64,000 nucleotides of DNA, taken from contig NZ_BSSM01000026.1 in assembly GCF_030269125.1 (NCBI RefSeq), forward strand, positions 34,178 through 98,177, read 5' to 3'. Below the pieces are notes generated by a model. It was not told the DNA's origin and ran no database searches. It was given only the letters and a program-made list of their open reading frames with translations. This document shows, in pieces, positions 17,720-26,290 of this stretch; position 1 is the stretch's first letter, and every line of letters begins with the position of its first letter. The position numbers and the translations under genes are program-made. This DNA is from Streptomyces hygroscopicus subsp. hygroscopicus. Lineage in GTDB: Bacteria; Actinomycetota; Actinomycetes; Streptomycetales; Streptomycetaceae.

Positions 17720-18319
17720 ATGTCCGGCAACTCGACCGACGCGACCGATCCGGTGCTCTCCTTCGCCACGCGGCAGGCGTGGGAGACGTGGCTGGAGGAG
17801 AACCACGAGGACGCCACCGGTGTCTGGCTGAAGCTCGCCCGGAAGAACTCCGCGGCGCCCGTGCCCGACGGCGTCGACCACCCGACCGCGCTGGAGTCGG
17901 CGCTCTGCTTCGGCTGGATCGACGGCCAGAAGAGGAAACTGGACGAAGGGCACTGGCTCCAGCGCTTCACCCCGCGACGGCCCACCAGCAGATGGTCCCA
18001 GGTCAACCGCGACAAGGCCATGCGGCTCATCGAGGAGGGCCGGATGCGGCCCGCCGGTCTGCGCGAGGTGGAGCGGGCACGCGCGGACGGGCGCTGGGCG
18101 GCGGCCTACGCCGGCCAGCGCACCGCCACGGTCCCCGACGACCTCCGAACGGCCCTGGACGCCACCCCGGCGGCCGCCGCCTTCTTCGCCACCCTGGACA
18201 GCCACAACCGCTACGCCGTCCTCCACCGCGTCGAGGCGGCGAAGAAGCCCAAGACCCGCGCGGCCCGCATCGCGAGGTTCGTGGCCATGCTCGCGGACCA
18301 GAAGAAGCTCCACCCCTGA
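17720..18319 (+). CDS. YdeI/OmpD-associated (bacteriocin-protection) family protein
   Basis: A 199-residue protein starting MSGNSTDATDPVLSF; ATG 17711 is an alternative. Family marks are TRQAWETWLEENHEDATGVWLKLARK, ALESALCFGWIDGQKRKLDEGHWLQRFTPRR and TSRWSQVNRDKAMRLIEEGRM, followed by a Lys-rich C-terminal domain (AAKKPKTRAARIARFV). Members are called YdeI or bacteriocin-protection proteins and have been linked to polymyxin or bacteriocin resistance in enterobacteria; the role in actinobacteria is unknown. Cytoplasmic. Confidence 0.88.
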   Translation: MSGNSTDATDPVLSFATRQAWETWLEENHEDATGVWLKLARKNSAAPVPDGVDHPTALESALCFGWIDGQKRKLDEGHWLQRFTPRRPTSRWSQVNRDKAMRLIEEGRMRPAGLREVERARADGRWAAAYAGQRTATVPDDLRTALDATPAAAAFFATLDSHNRYAVLHRVEAAKKPKTRAARIARFVAMLADQKKLHP

Positions 18320-18374
18320 GGCGTGCCGTACCGCTCCCGGCGAGTGACGGTGACACCGGCGCCCGCAGCGTGGG

Positions 18375-18900
18375 TGGGTTGACGGGGCGCTGCGCCGTGC
18401 GTGGGACGAGTGGGATCCGCGGCCGGCCGCGGACGCCGATCGCGGGCCCGGCGCACGCCGTCGGTTCGAGCCGCTGGTGGAGAGGTTGCGGACACCGGCG
18501 GCGGCGTTCCCGCGAACCGAGTCGGAGCAGCGGCTCGCCCGTCACGTCGACGCGGACGAAATCCTATCGCGCGGGACCACCTGGCTCACGCGCCGGCGGG
18601 CGCGCTGTCCGTCATCGATTCCGTCGGCACCAGGTACTTCGGGCGGGTCACCGACGCGGCCCGCGACCCGCCCCGGGGGTACACGCCGACGTGATGAGCA
18701 CTCTCGGCAGCCTCTTCGGCACGGGTGATCCCGCAACGCGCCCCGGCCATCCTGATGACCATGACCGGCACGAAGGATGCCGCGCCCGACGTGAGGCGAG
18801 CGGCCGTGGCGGCACTGGGGCGGTTCCACGAGGACGCGGTCACGGACGTCCTGCTGGCCCGCGCCGGCGACAGTGACCGCCGGGTCCGGCCTGGGCCGCG
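18375..18900 (+). pseudogene. Decayed gene, part of it HEAT-repeat-like
   Basis: There is no continuous gene between 18320 and 19178. One frame around 18375-18600 reads DGALRRAWDEWDPRP then FEPLVERLRTPAAAF and AARHVDADEILS-like sequence before losing sense. A different frame at 18755-18890 reads DVRRAAVAALGRFHEDAV then TDVLLARAGDSDRRVR, a typical HEAT/PBS-lyase repeat. Frame changes and the lack of start signals indicate a degraded gene. The identity of the first part is unknown. Confidence 0.4.
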
Positions 18901-19178
18901 TGGTCGCCGGCGCGCGGGCCGGCCCCCGAGGCCCGAGCCGCACTCGGACGGCCGGCGACGGACGAGGACGCGGACGTACGCGGAGCCGCGCACAGGGGCC
19001 CTGGCCCCGCCGCTCACGTGGCCGTGACGGGAATCCTCCGTGGACGGGGCCCCGCGTCAGGGGTCGCCTCCGGGAGGGACACGCACCCCTGCGTCGTGTC
19101 CGCGCGATCCCCGCTCCACCGCTTACGATGCGGAAGCGAAGCCTCATCCATCCGCCGACCCTCCCGACTGGAGCAGCG

Positions 19179-19649
19179 ATGACCGGTGGTCCCGAGCCGA
19201 TCAGTGCCGAGGCGCGACGTGCGTTGGAGCAGGAGCTGGCGGATCTGCTGGAGGAGCGGCGCATGGTCGCCGCGACGCTGAAGGACAATCCCGACGTGGG
19301 TGACCAGGCGGATCAGGCGGACGAGTTGCAGCGGGTGGACCAGCTGGACCGACTGGACGGCCGCATCACGGAGATCACCGAGCGGCTCCGGGAGGCGGAC
19401 CTGGCGGGGCCCGCGCGGACCGACGCGGTCGGGGTGGGCAGCACGGTCACCGTGCGGTTCGCGGACGGCTCGGTCGAGACGCTGCAGATCGGCGAGGGTG
19501 CCGAGGCGCTGGACCAGGACCTGGTCACCGCGGACAGCCCGCTCGGCCGGGCCCTGCTCGGGTGCCGCGCGGGGGACAGCGTGCGGTACGACACGCCGGA
19601 CGGGCCCGCGAGCGCGGTGGTGGAGTCGATCGGCGCAGCGCCCTCGTGA
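19179..19649 (+). CDS. GreA/GreB-family elongation-factor-like protein
   Basis: This 156-residue protein has GGAG five bases before ATG. Residues 1-75 form a charged antiparallel coiled coil (SAEARRALEQELADLLEERR, QADELQRVDQLDRLDGRITE). Residues 85-150 form the FKBP-like Gre C-terminal domain (GVGSTVTVRF, SPLGRALLGCRAGDSVRYDTP). Gre factors reach into the RNA polymerase secondary channel and stimulate transcript cleavage. The tip loop here (NPDVGDQADQ) differs from GreA, so it could be an inhibitory paralogue of the Rnk/Gfh1 type. A TACGAT -10-like element is at 19124. Convergent with the Clp gene, 3 bp apart. Confidence 0.88.
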   Translation: MTGGPEPISAEARRALEQELADLLEERRMVAATLKDNPDVGDQADQADELQRVDQLDRLDGRITEITERLREADLAGPARTDAVGVGSTVTVRFADGSVETLQIGEGAEALDQDLVTADSPLGRALLGCRAGDSVRYDTPDGPASAVVESIGAAPS

Positions 19650-19652
19650 GCC

Positions 19653-22136
19653 TCAGGCGTTCTCGGCGACCGAGCAGTGCAGGGAGTCGTTGACCACGTC
19701 GGCGACGATCGTGTCCCCGGGCTCCGCCTCACCGCTGAGCAGCAGCGTGGCGATGCGGTTGTCCAGCTCCGTCTGGATGGTGCGACGCAGTGGGCGGGCG
19801 CCGAACTCCGGCTGGTGGCCGTGGGCGATGAGCAGTTTCTTCGCGGCCTCCGTGACCTCCAGCGTCATGCCCTGGGCGTGCACCCGGTGCTTGCTCCGGT
19901 CCAGCAGGTGGTCCACGATCTGCGACAGGTTCTCCTCGGTGAGCCCGTGGAAGATGATGATGTCGTCGATGCGGTTGAGGAACTCGGGCAGGAAGCGGCC
20001 CCGCAGGTCCTCCATCAACTCGTCCTTCAGGTCGGACACATCGCCCTTGTGGTCGAGGATGCGGTGCGCGCCGATGTTGGACGTCATGATGACGACGCAG
20101 TGGCGGAAGTCGACGGTGCGGCCCTGGGAGTCGGTGAGGCGGCCGTCGTCCAGGATCTGGAGAAGGGTGTTGAAGACGTCCGGGTGCGCCTTCTCCACCT
20201 CGTCGAACAGCACGACGCTGTACGGCTGCCGGCGCACCTTCTCGGTGAGCTGGCCCGCCTCCTCGTAGCCGACGTATCCGGGCGGCGCGCCCACGAGGCG
20301 GGCGACGGTGTGCTTCTCCTGGAACTCGCTCATGTCGAAGCGGACCATGCGGTCCTCCTCGCCGAACAGCAACGCGGCGAGGGTCTTGGCGAGTTCGGTC
20401 TTTCCGACACCGGTCGGACCGAGGAAGAGGAACGAACCGACCGGGCGGTCGGGGTCCCCCATGCCCGCGCGGTTGCGGCGTACGGCCTGGGAGACCGCGG
20501 TGACCGCCTCGTCCTGGCCGACGATCCGCGCGTGCATCTCCTCCTCCAGCCTGAGGAGCTTCTCCTTCTCGCTGGCGGTGAGCTGGGAGACGGGGATACC
20601 GGTGCGCCGGGAGACGACGTCCGCGATGTCGGAGGCGGTGACCGAGACGACGCCCTCCCGGCGCTCCTCGATGCCGGCGAGTTCGGCCTCCACCTCGGCG
20701 ACCTGCCGCTTCAGCTCCGAGGCCCGTTCGAAGTCCTCGGCGGAGACGGCCTGTTCCAGCTCGCGGCGCAGCTTGGCGATACGGTCCTCACGGCTGACCA
20801 CCTCGGTGGAGCGGCCCGCGCTGCGCAGTCGTACCCGGGCGCCCGCCTGGTCCATGACGTCGATGGCCTTGTCCGGCAGGAATCGGTCGGTGATGTACCG
20901 GTCGGACATCTCGGCCGCGGCCGCCAACGCGCCGTCGTCGAAGCGGACCTGGTGGTGCGCCTCGTAGGCGTCCCGCAGCCCCTCGAGGATCTGCACGGTC
21001 TCCTCGACGGTCGGCTCGGGGACCATCACCGGCTGGAACCGGCGCTCCAGGGCGGCGTCCTTCTCGACGTACTTGCGGTACTCGTCGATGGTGGTGGCGC
21101 CGACGACGTGCAGCTCGCCGCGCGCCAGGGCGGGTTTGAGCATGTTGCCCGCGTCCATGGAACCCTCGCCCGTCGCGCCCGCGCCGACGACCGTGTGCAG
21201 TTCGTCGATGAAGAGGATGATGCTGCCGCTCGCCGCCTGGACGTCCTCGATGACCTTCTTCAGCCGCTCCTCGAACTGGCCCCGGTACTGGGCGCCCGCC
21301 ACCATGCCCGAGAGGTCGAGTGCGACGACCCGCTTGTCCTTCAGGGTGTCGGGGACCTCCCCGGCCACGATGCGCTGCGCGAGGCCCTCCACGATGGCCG
21401 TCTTGCCGACACCGGGCTCGCCGATCAGCACGGGGTTGTTCTTGGAGCGCCGGGACAGGATCTCGACGGTCTGCTCGATCTCCTCGGCGCGCCCCACCAC
21501 CGGGTCCAGCCTGCCGGCCCTGGCCTCGTCGGTCAGGTCGCGGCCGAACTCGTCCAGCGTGGTGGCCGGCTGCTTGCGTTCGGCGGGCGCGTTCTCGGTG
21601 CGGGCGGCCTGTTCGGCGAGGCCCGCCAGCTTCTGGCTGCCCATGCCCTCGGCCCGCAGCAGCCGGGCGGCGCCGGTGTCGCTGTCGCCGAGCAGCGCGG
21701 CGAGGATGTGCTCGGGGCCGATGTACGACACCCCGGCCGCCTGGGACCGGGCGTAGGCGGCGCCGAGGGTGCGCTTGGCCGCCGGGGTGAGACCGGGCTG
21801 CGCGGAGGGCTGGCCGGACTCGCGGGGCAGTACCTTGGCGATCTCGTTGGCGAGGGTGTCGGGGTCCACGTCCACCTGGAGCAGAAGCCTGCGCGAGGGC
21901 TCGACCTTCGTGGCCGCCCACAGCAGGTGTTCGGTGTCGAGGTCGGCGGTGCCGTCCTCGGCGGCCCGCTGCGCGGCCAGGTTGAGGAGTTCCTGGGACG
22001 ACTCCGTCAGCAGTCGTCCGATCGGCACCCGCTGCACGGCGGGGGGCGAGGACGCCGGCGACATCCCGAAGAAGCGATTCAGCAGTTCGCTGAAGGGGTC
22101 CTGGGAACCGAAGGGGGCGCCGAACGGCATCGACAT
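19653..22136 (-). CDS. Clp/Hsp100 AAA+ ATPase, ClpC/ClpB-like
   Basis: This 827-residue protein begins MSMPFGAPFGSQDPF behind AGGAG. An unusual N-terminal stretch (SELLNRFFGMSPASSPPAV) precedes a double Clp_N domain (about 40-190). AAA1 has GEPGVGKT and FIDELHTVVGAG; a UVR-type coiled coil (RELEQAVSAEDFERASELKRQ) follows; AAA2 has GPTGVGKT, LFDEVEKAHPDV and FLNRIDDIIIFHGL. The segment after TSNIG is short and shows no obvious (I/L)GF ClpP-docking loop, so it may disaggregate rather than feed ClpP. It is the last gene of a leftward group, 23 bp after the DyP peroxidase gene. Confidence 0.92.
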   Translation of the reverse strand: MSMPFGAPFGSQDPFSELLNRFFGMSPASSPPAVQRVPIGRLLTESSQELLNLAAQRAAEDGTADLDTEHLLWAATKVEPSRRLLLQVDVDPDTLANEIAKVLPRESGQPSAQPGLTPAAKRTLGAAYARSQAAGVSYIGPEHILAALLGDSDTGAARLLRAEGMGSQKLAGLAEQAARTENAPAERKQPATTLDEFGRDLTDEARAGRLDPVVGRAEEIEQTVEILSRRSKNNPVLIGEPGVGKTAIVEGLAQRIVAGEVPDTLKDKRVVALDLSGMVAGAQYRGQFEERLKKVIEDVQAASGSIILFIDELHTVVGAGATGEGSMDAGNMLKPALARGELHVVGATTIDEYRKYVEKDAALERRFQPVMVPEPTVEETVQILEGLRDAYEAHHQVRFDDGALAAAAEMSDRYITDRFLPDKAIDVMDQAGARVRLRSAGRSTEVVSREDRIAKLRRELEQAVSAEDFERASELKRQVAEVEAELAGIEERREGVVSVTASDIADVVSRRTGIPVSQLTASEKEKLLRLEEEMHARIVGQDEAVTAVSQAVRRNRAGMGDPDRPVGSFLFLGPTGVGKTELAKTLAALLFGEEDRMVRFDMSEFQEKHTVARLVGAPPGYVGYEEAGQLTEKVRRQPYSVVLFDEVEKAHPDVFNTLLQILDDGRLTDSQGRTVDFRHCVVIMTSNIGAHRILDHKGDVSDLKDELMEDLRGRFLPEFLNRIDDIIIFHGLTEENLSQIVDHLLDRSKHRVHAQGMTLEVTEAAKKLLIAHGHQPEFGARPLRRTIQTELDNRIATLLLSGEAEPGDTIVADVVNDSLHCSVAENA

Positions 22137-22159
22137 GAGAACTCCTGGAGCGCAAGGGG

Positions 22160-23128
22160 TCAGTACTCACTGAACCCCGGCGCCGTGTGGCCCGCAAGCG
22201 GAGGCCGGGCGGGGAGGTCGTCGAGGAAGTCGACGGTCGGTACGTGGAAGAGACAGCCCGTGACCGGCACGGAGAAGTCGAGGATCCGGTCGTGCGCCGC
22301 GGACTCCCGGCCGAGGAACATGTTGCGCAGCATGGACTCGGTGACCTCGGGCGTGCGGGCGTACCCGATGAAGTAGGTGCCGAACTCGCCCCGCGCGATG
22401 CTGCCGAAGGGCATGTTCTCGCGCACGATCCTGCGTTCGTTCCCGTGCTCGTCGGTGACGGTGTTGAGGGCGACGTGGGAGTCGGCGGGTCTCACGCCGT
22501 CGGGGAGTTCGATGTTGGCGAGTCGGGTGCGCCCGATGGCCCTCTCCTGGTCCTCCACCGACAGGGCGTTCCACGCCTTCATGTCGTGCAGGTACTTCTG
22601 CACGATCACATAGCTGCCGCCGCGGAACCCGGCGTCCTCGTCGCCGACGAACACGGCGTCGTCCGCGGTCTCGCCCTCGGGATTCTCGCTGCCGTCCACG
22701 AAGCCGAGCAGATCGCGTTCGTCGAAGAACTTGAAGCCGTGCACCTCGTCCACCACGGTGGCCGCGCCGTCGAGCCGCTCGGCGAACAGGCGGGCCAGCT
22801 CGAAGCAGAGGTCCATGCGGCGGCAGCGGACGTGGAAGAGGAGGTCTCCGGGGGTGCCCGGGGCCCGGTGACGGGGGCCCGCCAGCTCCCTGAAGGGGTG
22901 CAGGTCGCGCGGGCGCGGCCCGTCGAACAGGCGGCTCCAGGCGGCCGACCCGATGCCGACGACGCAGCTCAGCTCCTCGGGCGGGGCGCGGAAGGCGACC
23001 GAGCGGCGCAGGGCGGACACGTCCTGCAACAGGTCACGGACGGTGTCCTCGCCGCCCTGGTCGACGGTGGCCACGAGGAACACGGCGGCTCGGGCGGGCG
23101 GGACGACGACGGGCTGCGACTCGGGCAC
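22160..23128 (-). CDS. DyP-type heme peroxidase
   Basis: The GTG at 23128 lies 7 nt after GGAGG and gives 322 residues (VPESQPVVVPPARAA); upstream ATGs lack such a site. The family signature GFVDGSENP (residues about 142-150) carries the distal Asp, and the proximal heme His lies in the second half (PADSHVALNTV region). There is no Tat or Sec signal, so this is an intracellular B-type dye-decolorising peroxidase acting on H2O2. The C-terminus ends APGFSEY and lacks an encapsulin-targeting tail; no encapsulin gene is adjacent. Probably co-transcribed with the Clp ATPase, suggesting a shared oxidative or protein-damage stress role. Confidence 0.93.
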   Translation of the reverse strand: MPESQPVVVPPARAAVFLVATVDQGGEDTVRDLLQDVSALRRSVAFRAPPEELSCVVGIGSAAWSRLFDGPRPRDLHPFRELAGPRHRAPGTPGDLLFHVRCRRMDLCFELARLFAERLDGAATVVDEVHGFKFFDERDLLGFVDGSENPEGETADDAVFVGDEDAGFRGGSYVIVQKYLHDMKAWNALSVEDQERAIGRTRLANIELPDGVRPADSHVALNTVTDEHGNERRIVRENMPFGSIARGEFGTYFIGYARTPEVTESMLRNMFLGRESAAHDRILDFSVPVTGCLFHVPTVDFLDDLPARPPLAGHTAPGFSEY

Positions 23129-23210
23129 GGGGATGCCTCCTCGCACGGGGGCGGAGCCGGACCGTTCCAGCATCACGCGGACCCGTCGAGTCGGCACGCC
23201 CGGCGGGGGC

Positions 23211-23549
23211 TCACACGGGGGTGTGCCCCTCGAGGTAGTCGCGCACGGCCGGGGGTAGCTCGGTGGTCGCGGTCTCCTCGATCGGCGTCCAGCGGATGCG
23301 CTCGGGCGCGAGCCGGGCGCCGTCCGAGGGGTCCTCGCTGAGGAGCTGGCACACCACGGCCGAGGTGCCGTCCAGTGGCGCGGAGCCGTCGGCCAGGTAG
23401 CCGGTGAGCTCGTAGACGACGCGGGCGGCGGTGGCCTCCGCCGTCTCGGCCGGCTGACCGGCGCCCGACGGCAACTGCCAGCCGCCCGCCTCCCGCACCA
23501 GCAGCAGCCGTCCGTCGTAGACGACGACGGCCCGTACGACGTTGTCCAT
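23211..23549 (-). CDS. Small Nudix-fold protein with a degenerate Nudix box
   Basis: 112 residues starting MDNVVRAVVVYDGRLLLVREAGGWQLPSG, a standard Nudix beginning. The Nudix box should read Gx5Ex7REUxEExGU; here GAGQPAETAEATAARVVYELTGY keeps the Gly, the first Glu, the Arg and the final Gly, but has lost two of the metal-binding glutamates of REUxEE. Diphosphate hydrolysis may therefore be weak or lost. It lies between the lipid-kinase-like gene and the DyP gene on the same strand. Confidence 0.75.
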   Translation of the reverse strand: MDNVVRAVVVYDGRLLLVREAGGWQLPSGAGQPAETAEATAARVVYELTGYLADGSAPLDGTSAVVCQLLSEDPSDGARLAPERIRWTPIEETATTELPPAVRDYLEGHTPV

Positions 23550-23624
23550 GCTTTTCCTCCCCCTCGCGCGCCGCTCCCCCGGTCGCTGCTCGCCTACCCC
23601 GGCGGGCGGGGCGGCACACCGGGG

Positions 23625-24524
23625 TCAGGCGCGATCCACCGGCCGGTACAGCACCGGCAGGTCCCCGGGCCGTACCCGGACGGTCACCGGCAGGGTGGCC
23701 TCCACCTCGCCGTCGGCGCCGTAGGGGACGGGACGGGTGGCCTCGACGCGCAGTTCCCTCGCGTGCAGGACGCGCACTTCGGGGCGGTGTATGTGGGTGC
23801 CGGTCTTCAGCTCGTTCATCAGGCGGAAGAAGAGCCGGCGGGGCGCCTCCCGGATCATCACGACGTGGAGCAGGCCGTCGTCGACCCGGGCGCCGGGGGC
23901 GATCCGGCGGCCGGAGCCGTAATAGGGGGAGTTGGCGGCGACGACCGTGTAGCCGCGGTGGGTGTGCTCCTCACCGTCGACGGTCACGCGGTAGTCGGCC
24001 GGCCGCCAGCCGGTCACCGCGCGCAGGCCGCCCGCGTAGTACGAGGCGGAGCCGCGCAGCAGCCGGGCGTGGTTGGCGTGCCGGTTGGCCAGCGCGTCGA
24101 CCCCGGCGTAGACGCTGCCGAGGACCACCGTGCGCCGGTGGACGGCGGACTCCACCTCGATGGTGTCCACGGGCCGGGGCTCGGCGTGCAGCAGGATGTC
24201 GGCGAGTGCGGCGGGGTCGGCCGGCAGGCCGAGGGCGCGGGCGAAGTCGTTGCCGCGCCCGGCCGGCACGAGACCGAAGACGGTTCCGGTGCCGCTCAGC
24301 GCGCCGCCGATGCCGCCGGTGATGCCGTCGCCGCCGACGGCGAGCACGATCCGGCCGCGCTCGCCGGCCCGGCGGGCGATGTCCTGGGCGTGCGCCAGGC
24401 TGGTGCTGTACTCGGTCTGGAGACCGGCCCCGGCCTCCCTCAGCAGGCGGGCCACCTGGAGCAGCGTGGCCGCCGCGGTGGAACCGCCCGCGGTCGGGTT
24501 GACGACGGCGGTGAACTGACGCAT
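23625..24524 (-). CDS. YegS/DagK-like lipid kinase
   Basis: The start MRQFTAVVNPTAGG at 24524 lies behind CGGAGG; the frame continues upstream to 24665 without homology. This 299-residue protein is a diacylglycerol kinase catalytic-domain protein: NPTAGG nucleotide loop, VGGDGITGGIGGAL (GGDG motif), VPAGRGNDFARALGLP, and a beta-sandwich C-terminal domain (YYGSGRRIAPGARVDDGLLHVV). It would phosphorylate diacylglycerol or a related lipid at the membrane. It follows the ADPS-like flavoenzyme by 34 bp, so the pair may act on the same (ether) lipid. Confidence 0.9.
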   Translation of the reverse strand: MRQFTAVVNPTAGGSTAAATLLQVARLLREAGAGLQTEYSTSLAHAQDIARRAGERGRIVLAVGGDGITGGIGGALSGTGTVFGLVPAGRGNDFARALGLPADPAALADILLHAEPRPVDTIEVESAVHRRTVVLGSVYAGVDALANRHANHARLLRGSASYYAGGLRAVTGWRPADYRVTVDGEEHTHRGYTVVAANSPYYGSGRRIAPGARVDDGLLHVVMIREAPRRLFFRLMNELKTGTHIHRPEVRVLHARELRVEATRPVPYGADGEVEATLPVTVRVRPGDLPVLYRPVDRA

Positions 24525-24558
24525 CGGGGGTGCCTCCGGGGCAGGCGGTCGGGTGGGG

Positions 24559-26151
24559 TCAGTCGGTGGGCAGCAGGACGCCGGGGTTGAGCAGGCCGTC
24601 GGGGTCCAGGCGGCGCTTGACGGCGCGCAGTGCCTCGACGGCCAGCTCTCCGGTCTCCCTGACATACCAGTCGCGGTGGTCGGTGCCCACCCCGTGGTGG
24701 TGGGAGATGGTGCCGCCGGCGGCGAGCACGGCCTCGTTGGCCGCGTGCTTGGCGGGCGTCCAGTGGGCCACCGGGTCCTCGCCCTGGGCGCTGACGACGG
24801 TGAAGTACAGAGAGGCGCCGTTCTCGTACACGTGGGAGATGTGGCACATCACCAGGGGCGGGGTGCCGGCCTGGGTGAGGGTGTCGGTGAGCGCGGTGCG
24901 CACGGCCGCGTACAGCTCGGGGACGCGGGACCAGAAGGCGGCGGTCTCCAGGGTCTCGGCGAAGGCCCCGACGTCGAGGAGGGCGTCGCGCAGGTACGGC
25001 GCGGAGAAGCGGCCGTGGGCCCAGCGCTCGCCCGGCTCCGTGCCGAGCGGGGTGCCACCGCAGGCGGTGAGGACGGCGGCGGCCTGCTCACGCCGGTACG
25101 CGGTCTCCTGCGGTGTGCCCTCGTAGCCGGTGATGGCCAGGCACCCGGCGTCGCTCTGTCCGAGACCGGTGCCGATCTTGTCGGGTGAGGCGAGGCCGAT
25201 GAGGGTCTCGGTCTCGTCGGACAGGCGCAGCACGGTCGGCCGCGGTCCGTCCTGGGCGAGCCTGCGCAGCGCGGCGGCGCCCTCCTCGAAGGAGGCGAAC
25301 CGCCAGCCCTCGTAGATCTTGGTCTCGGGCCGGGGGCGCACGCGCACGGTCACGGAGGTGATGACGCCGAAGGCGCCCTCGGAGCCGAGGACCAGCTGGC
25401 GCAGGTCCGGGCCGGCGGCGGAGCGGGGGGCGCGGCCGGTCTCGACGGTGCCTTCGGGGGTGGCGAGGGTGAGGCCGAGGACCATCTCGTCGAAGCGGCC
25501 GTAGCCGGCGGATGCCTGGCCGCTGGAGCGGGCCGCGGCGAAGCCGCCGATGCTGGCCCACTCGAAGGACTGCGGGAAGTGGCCGAGGGTGTAGCCCTGT
25601 TCGGCGAGCAGGGACTCGGCGTCGGGGGCGCGCAGGCCGGGCTGGAGGACGGCGGTGCGCGAGACGGGGTCCAGGTCGAGCAGCCGGTTCATGCGGCGCA
25701 GGTCGAGGGCGACGAACGCGCCGCGTTCGGGGGCGAGTCCGCCGACGACGGAGGTGCCACCGCCGAAGGGAACGACGGCCAGGCCGTGGTCCGCGCAGGC
25801 GCGCAGCACGGCGAGGACCTCGTCGTGGGTGGCGGGCAGCACCACGGCCTGCGGGACGTCCGAGGTGTCGCCGACGCGGATGCGCAGCAGGTCGGGGGTG
25901 GACTTGCCGCGGGTGTGCCGGATGCGGTGCTCGGCGTCGGTGCGGACGTGCTCGGCGCCGCCGACGGCCCCGGCGAGAACCGTCAGGGCGGCGGGGCCGG
26001 CCGTGGGGGCGGGCAGGTCGATGTCGTCCAGGGCGAGCGCGGGGGTGCTGCGCGGCTTGACGCCGAGCAGGTCGCGCAGCAGCCCGGTCACCGAGTCGGG
26101 CAGCGGGGCCGCCTTGGCCGGGTCGCCCCAGCCGTTCCACAGCATGTCCAT
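24559..26151 (-). CDS. FAD-linked oxidase family, alkyl-DHAP-synthase-like
   Basis: This 530-residue protein starts MDMLWNGWGDP. The PCMH-type FAD domain has VVLPATHDEVLAVLRACADHG, VPFGGGTSVVGG and FEWASIGGFAAARSSG. The C-terminal domain has LVMCHISHVYENGASLYFTV and the three-histidine motif HHHGVGTDH. That combination is typical of alkyldihydroxyacetonephosphate synthase, which swaps the acyl chain of acyl-DHAP for a fatty alcohol to form an ether bond without net redox. It is divergent from TetR-glpD and followed by a lipid kinase, which fits ether-lipid synthesis. A lactate/glycolate-type dehydrogenase is the alternative. Confidence 0.85.
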   Translation of the reverse strand: MDMLWNGWGDPAKAAPLPDSVTGLLRDLLGVKPRSTPALALDDIDLPAPTAGPAALTVLAGAVGGAEHVRTDAEHRIRHTRGKSTPDLLRIRVGDTSDVPQAVVLPATHDEVLAVLRACADHGLAVVPFGGGTSVVGGLAPERGAFVALDLRRMNRLLDLDPVSRTAVLQPGLRAPDAESLLAEQGYTLGHFPQSFEWASIGGFAAARSSGQASAGYGRFDEMVLGLTLATPEGTVETGRAPRSAAGPDLRQLVLGSEGAFGVITSVTVRVRPRPETKIYEGWRFASFEEGAAALRRLAQDGPRPTVLRLSDETETLIGLASPDKIGTGLGQSDAGCLAITGYEGTPQETAYRREQAAAVLTACGGTPLGTEPGERWAHGRFSAPYLRDALLDVGAFAETLETAAFWSRVPELYAAVRTALTDTLTQAGTPPLVMCHISHVYENGASLYFTVVSAQGEDPVAHWTPAKHAANEAVLAAGGTISHHHGVGTDHRDWYVRETGELAVEALRAVKRRLDPDGLLNPGVLLPTD

Positions 26152-26258
26152 TGAACGGTCGTCCTCACAAGGTCGGTGTGCTCGGTCCGGGCGGTGGCCG
26201 GCGGGTGGTGCGCCGGGCGGCGGTGGGCCTCCGCTGGTGCCGCCCGACCCCGGGGCGT

Positions 26259-26290
26259 TACACTGTGACACATGACGCCTATTCGTCACA
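26259..26290 (+). promoter_or_regulatory. Putative leaderless promoter and operator of the TetR-glpD unit
   Basis: TACACT (26259-26264) stands 7 nt before ATG 26272, as expected for a leaderless mRNA. Over the start codon lie nested inverted repeats: TGTGAC (26264-26269) with GTCACA (26285-26290), and TGACG (26273-26277) with CGTCA (26284-26288). These are good candidate binding sites for the TetR protein encoded here and could also affect the divergent ADPS-like gene 120 bp away. Confidence 0.5.

Noticed and set aside
22137..22160. HspR (HAIR) operator before the Clp gene
   Set aside because: No CTTGAGT-N7-ACTCAAG inverted repeat is present; the gene appears to be read from upstream.
19677..22376. 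An 899-residue plus-strand frame opposite the Clp gene
   Set aside because: Val/Leu/Gly-rich shadow of a gene with perfect Walker motifs.
22160..23128. Encapsulin cargo DyP
   Set aside because: The C-terminus lacks the usual targeting peptide and no encapsulin gene is adjacent.
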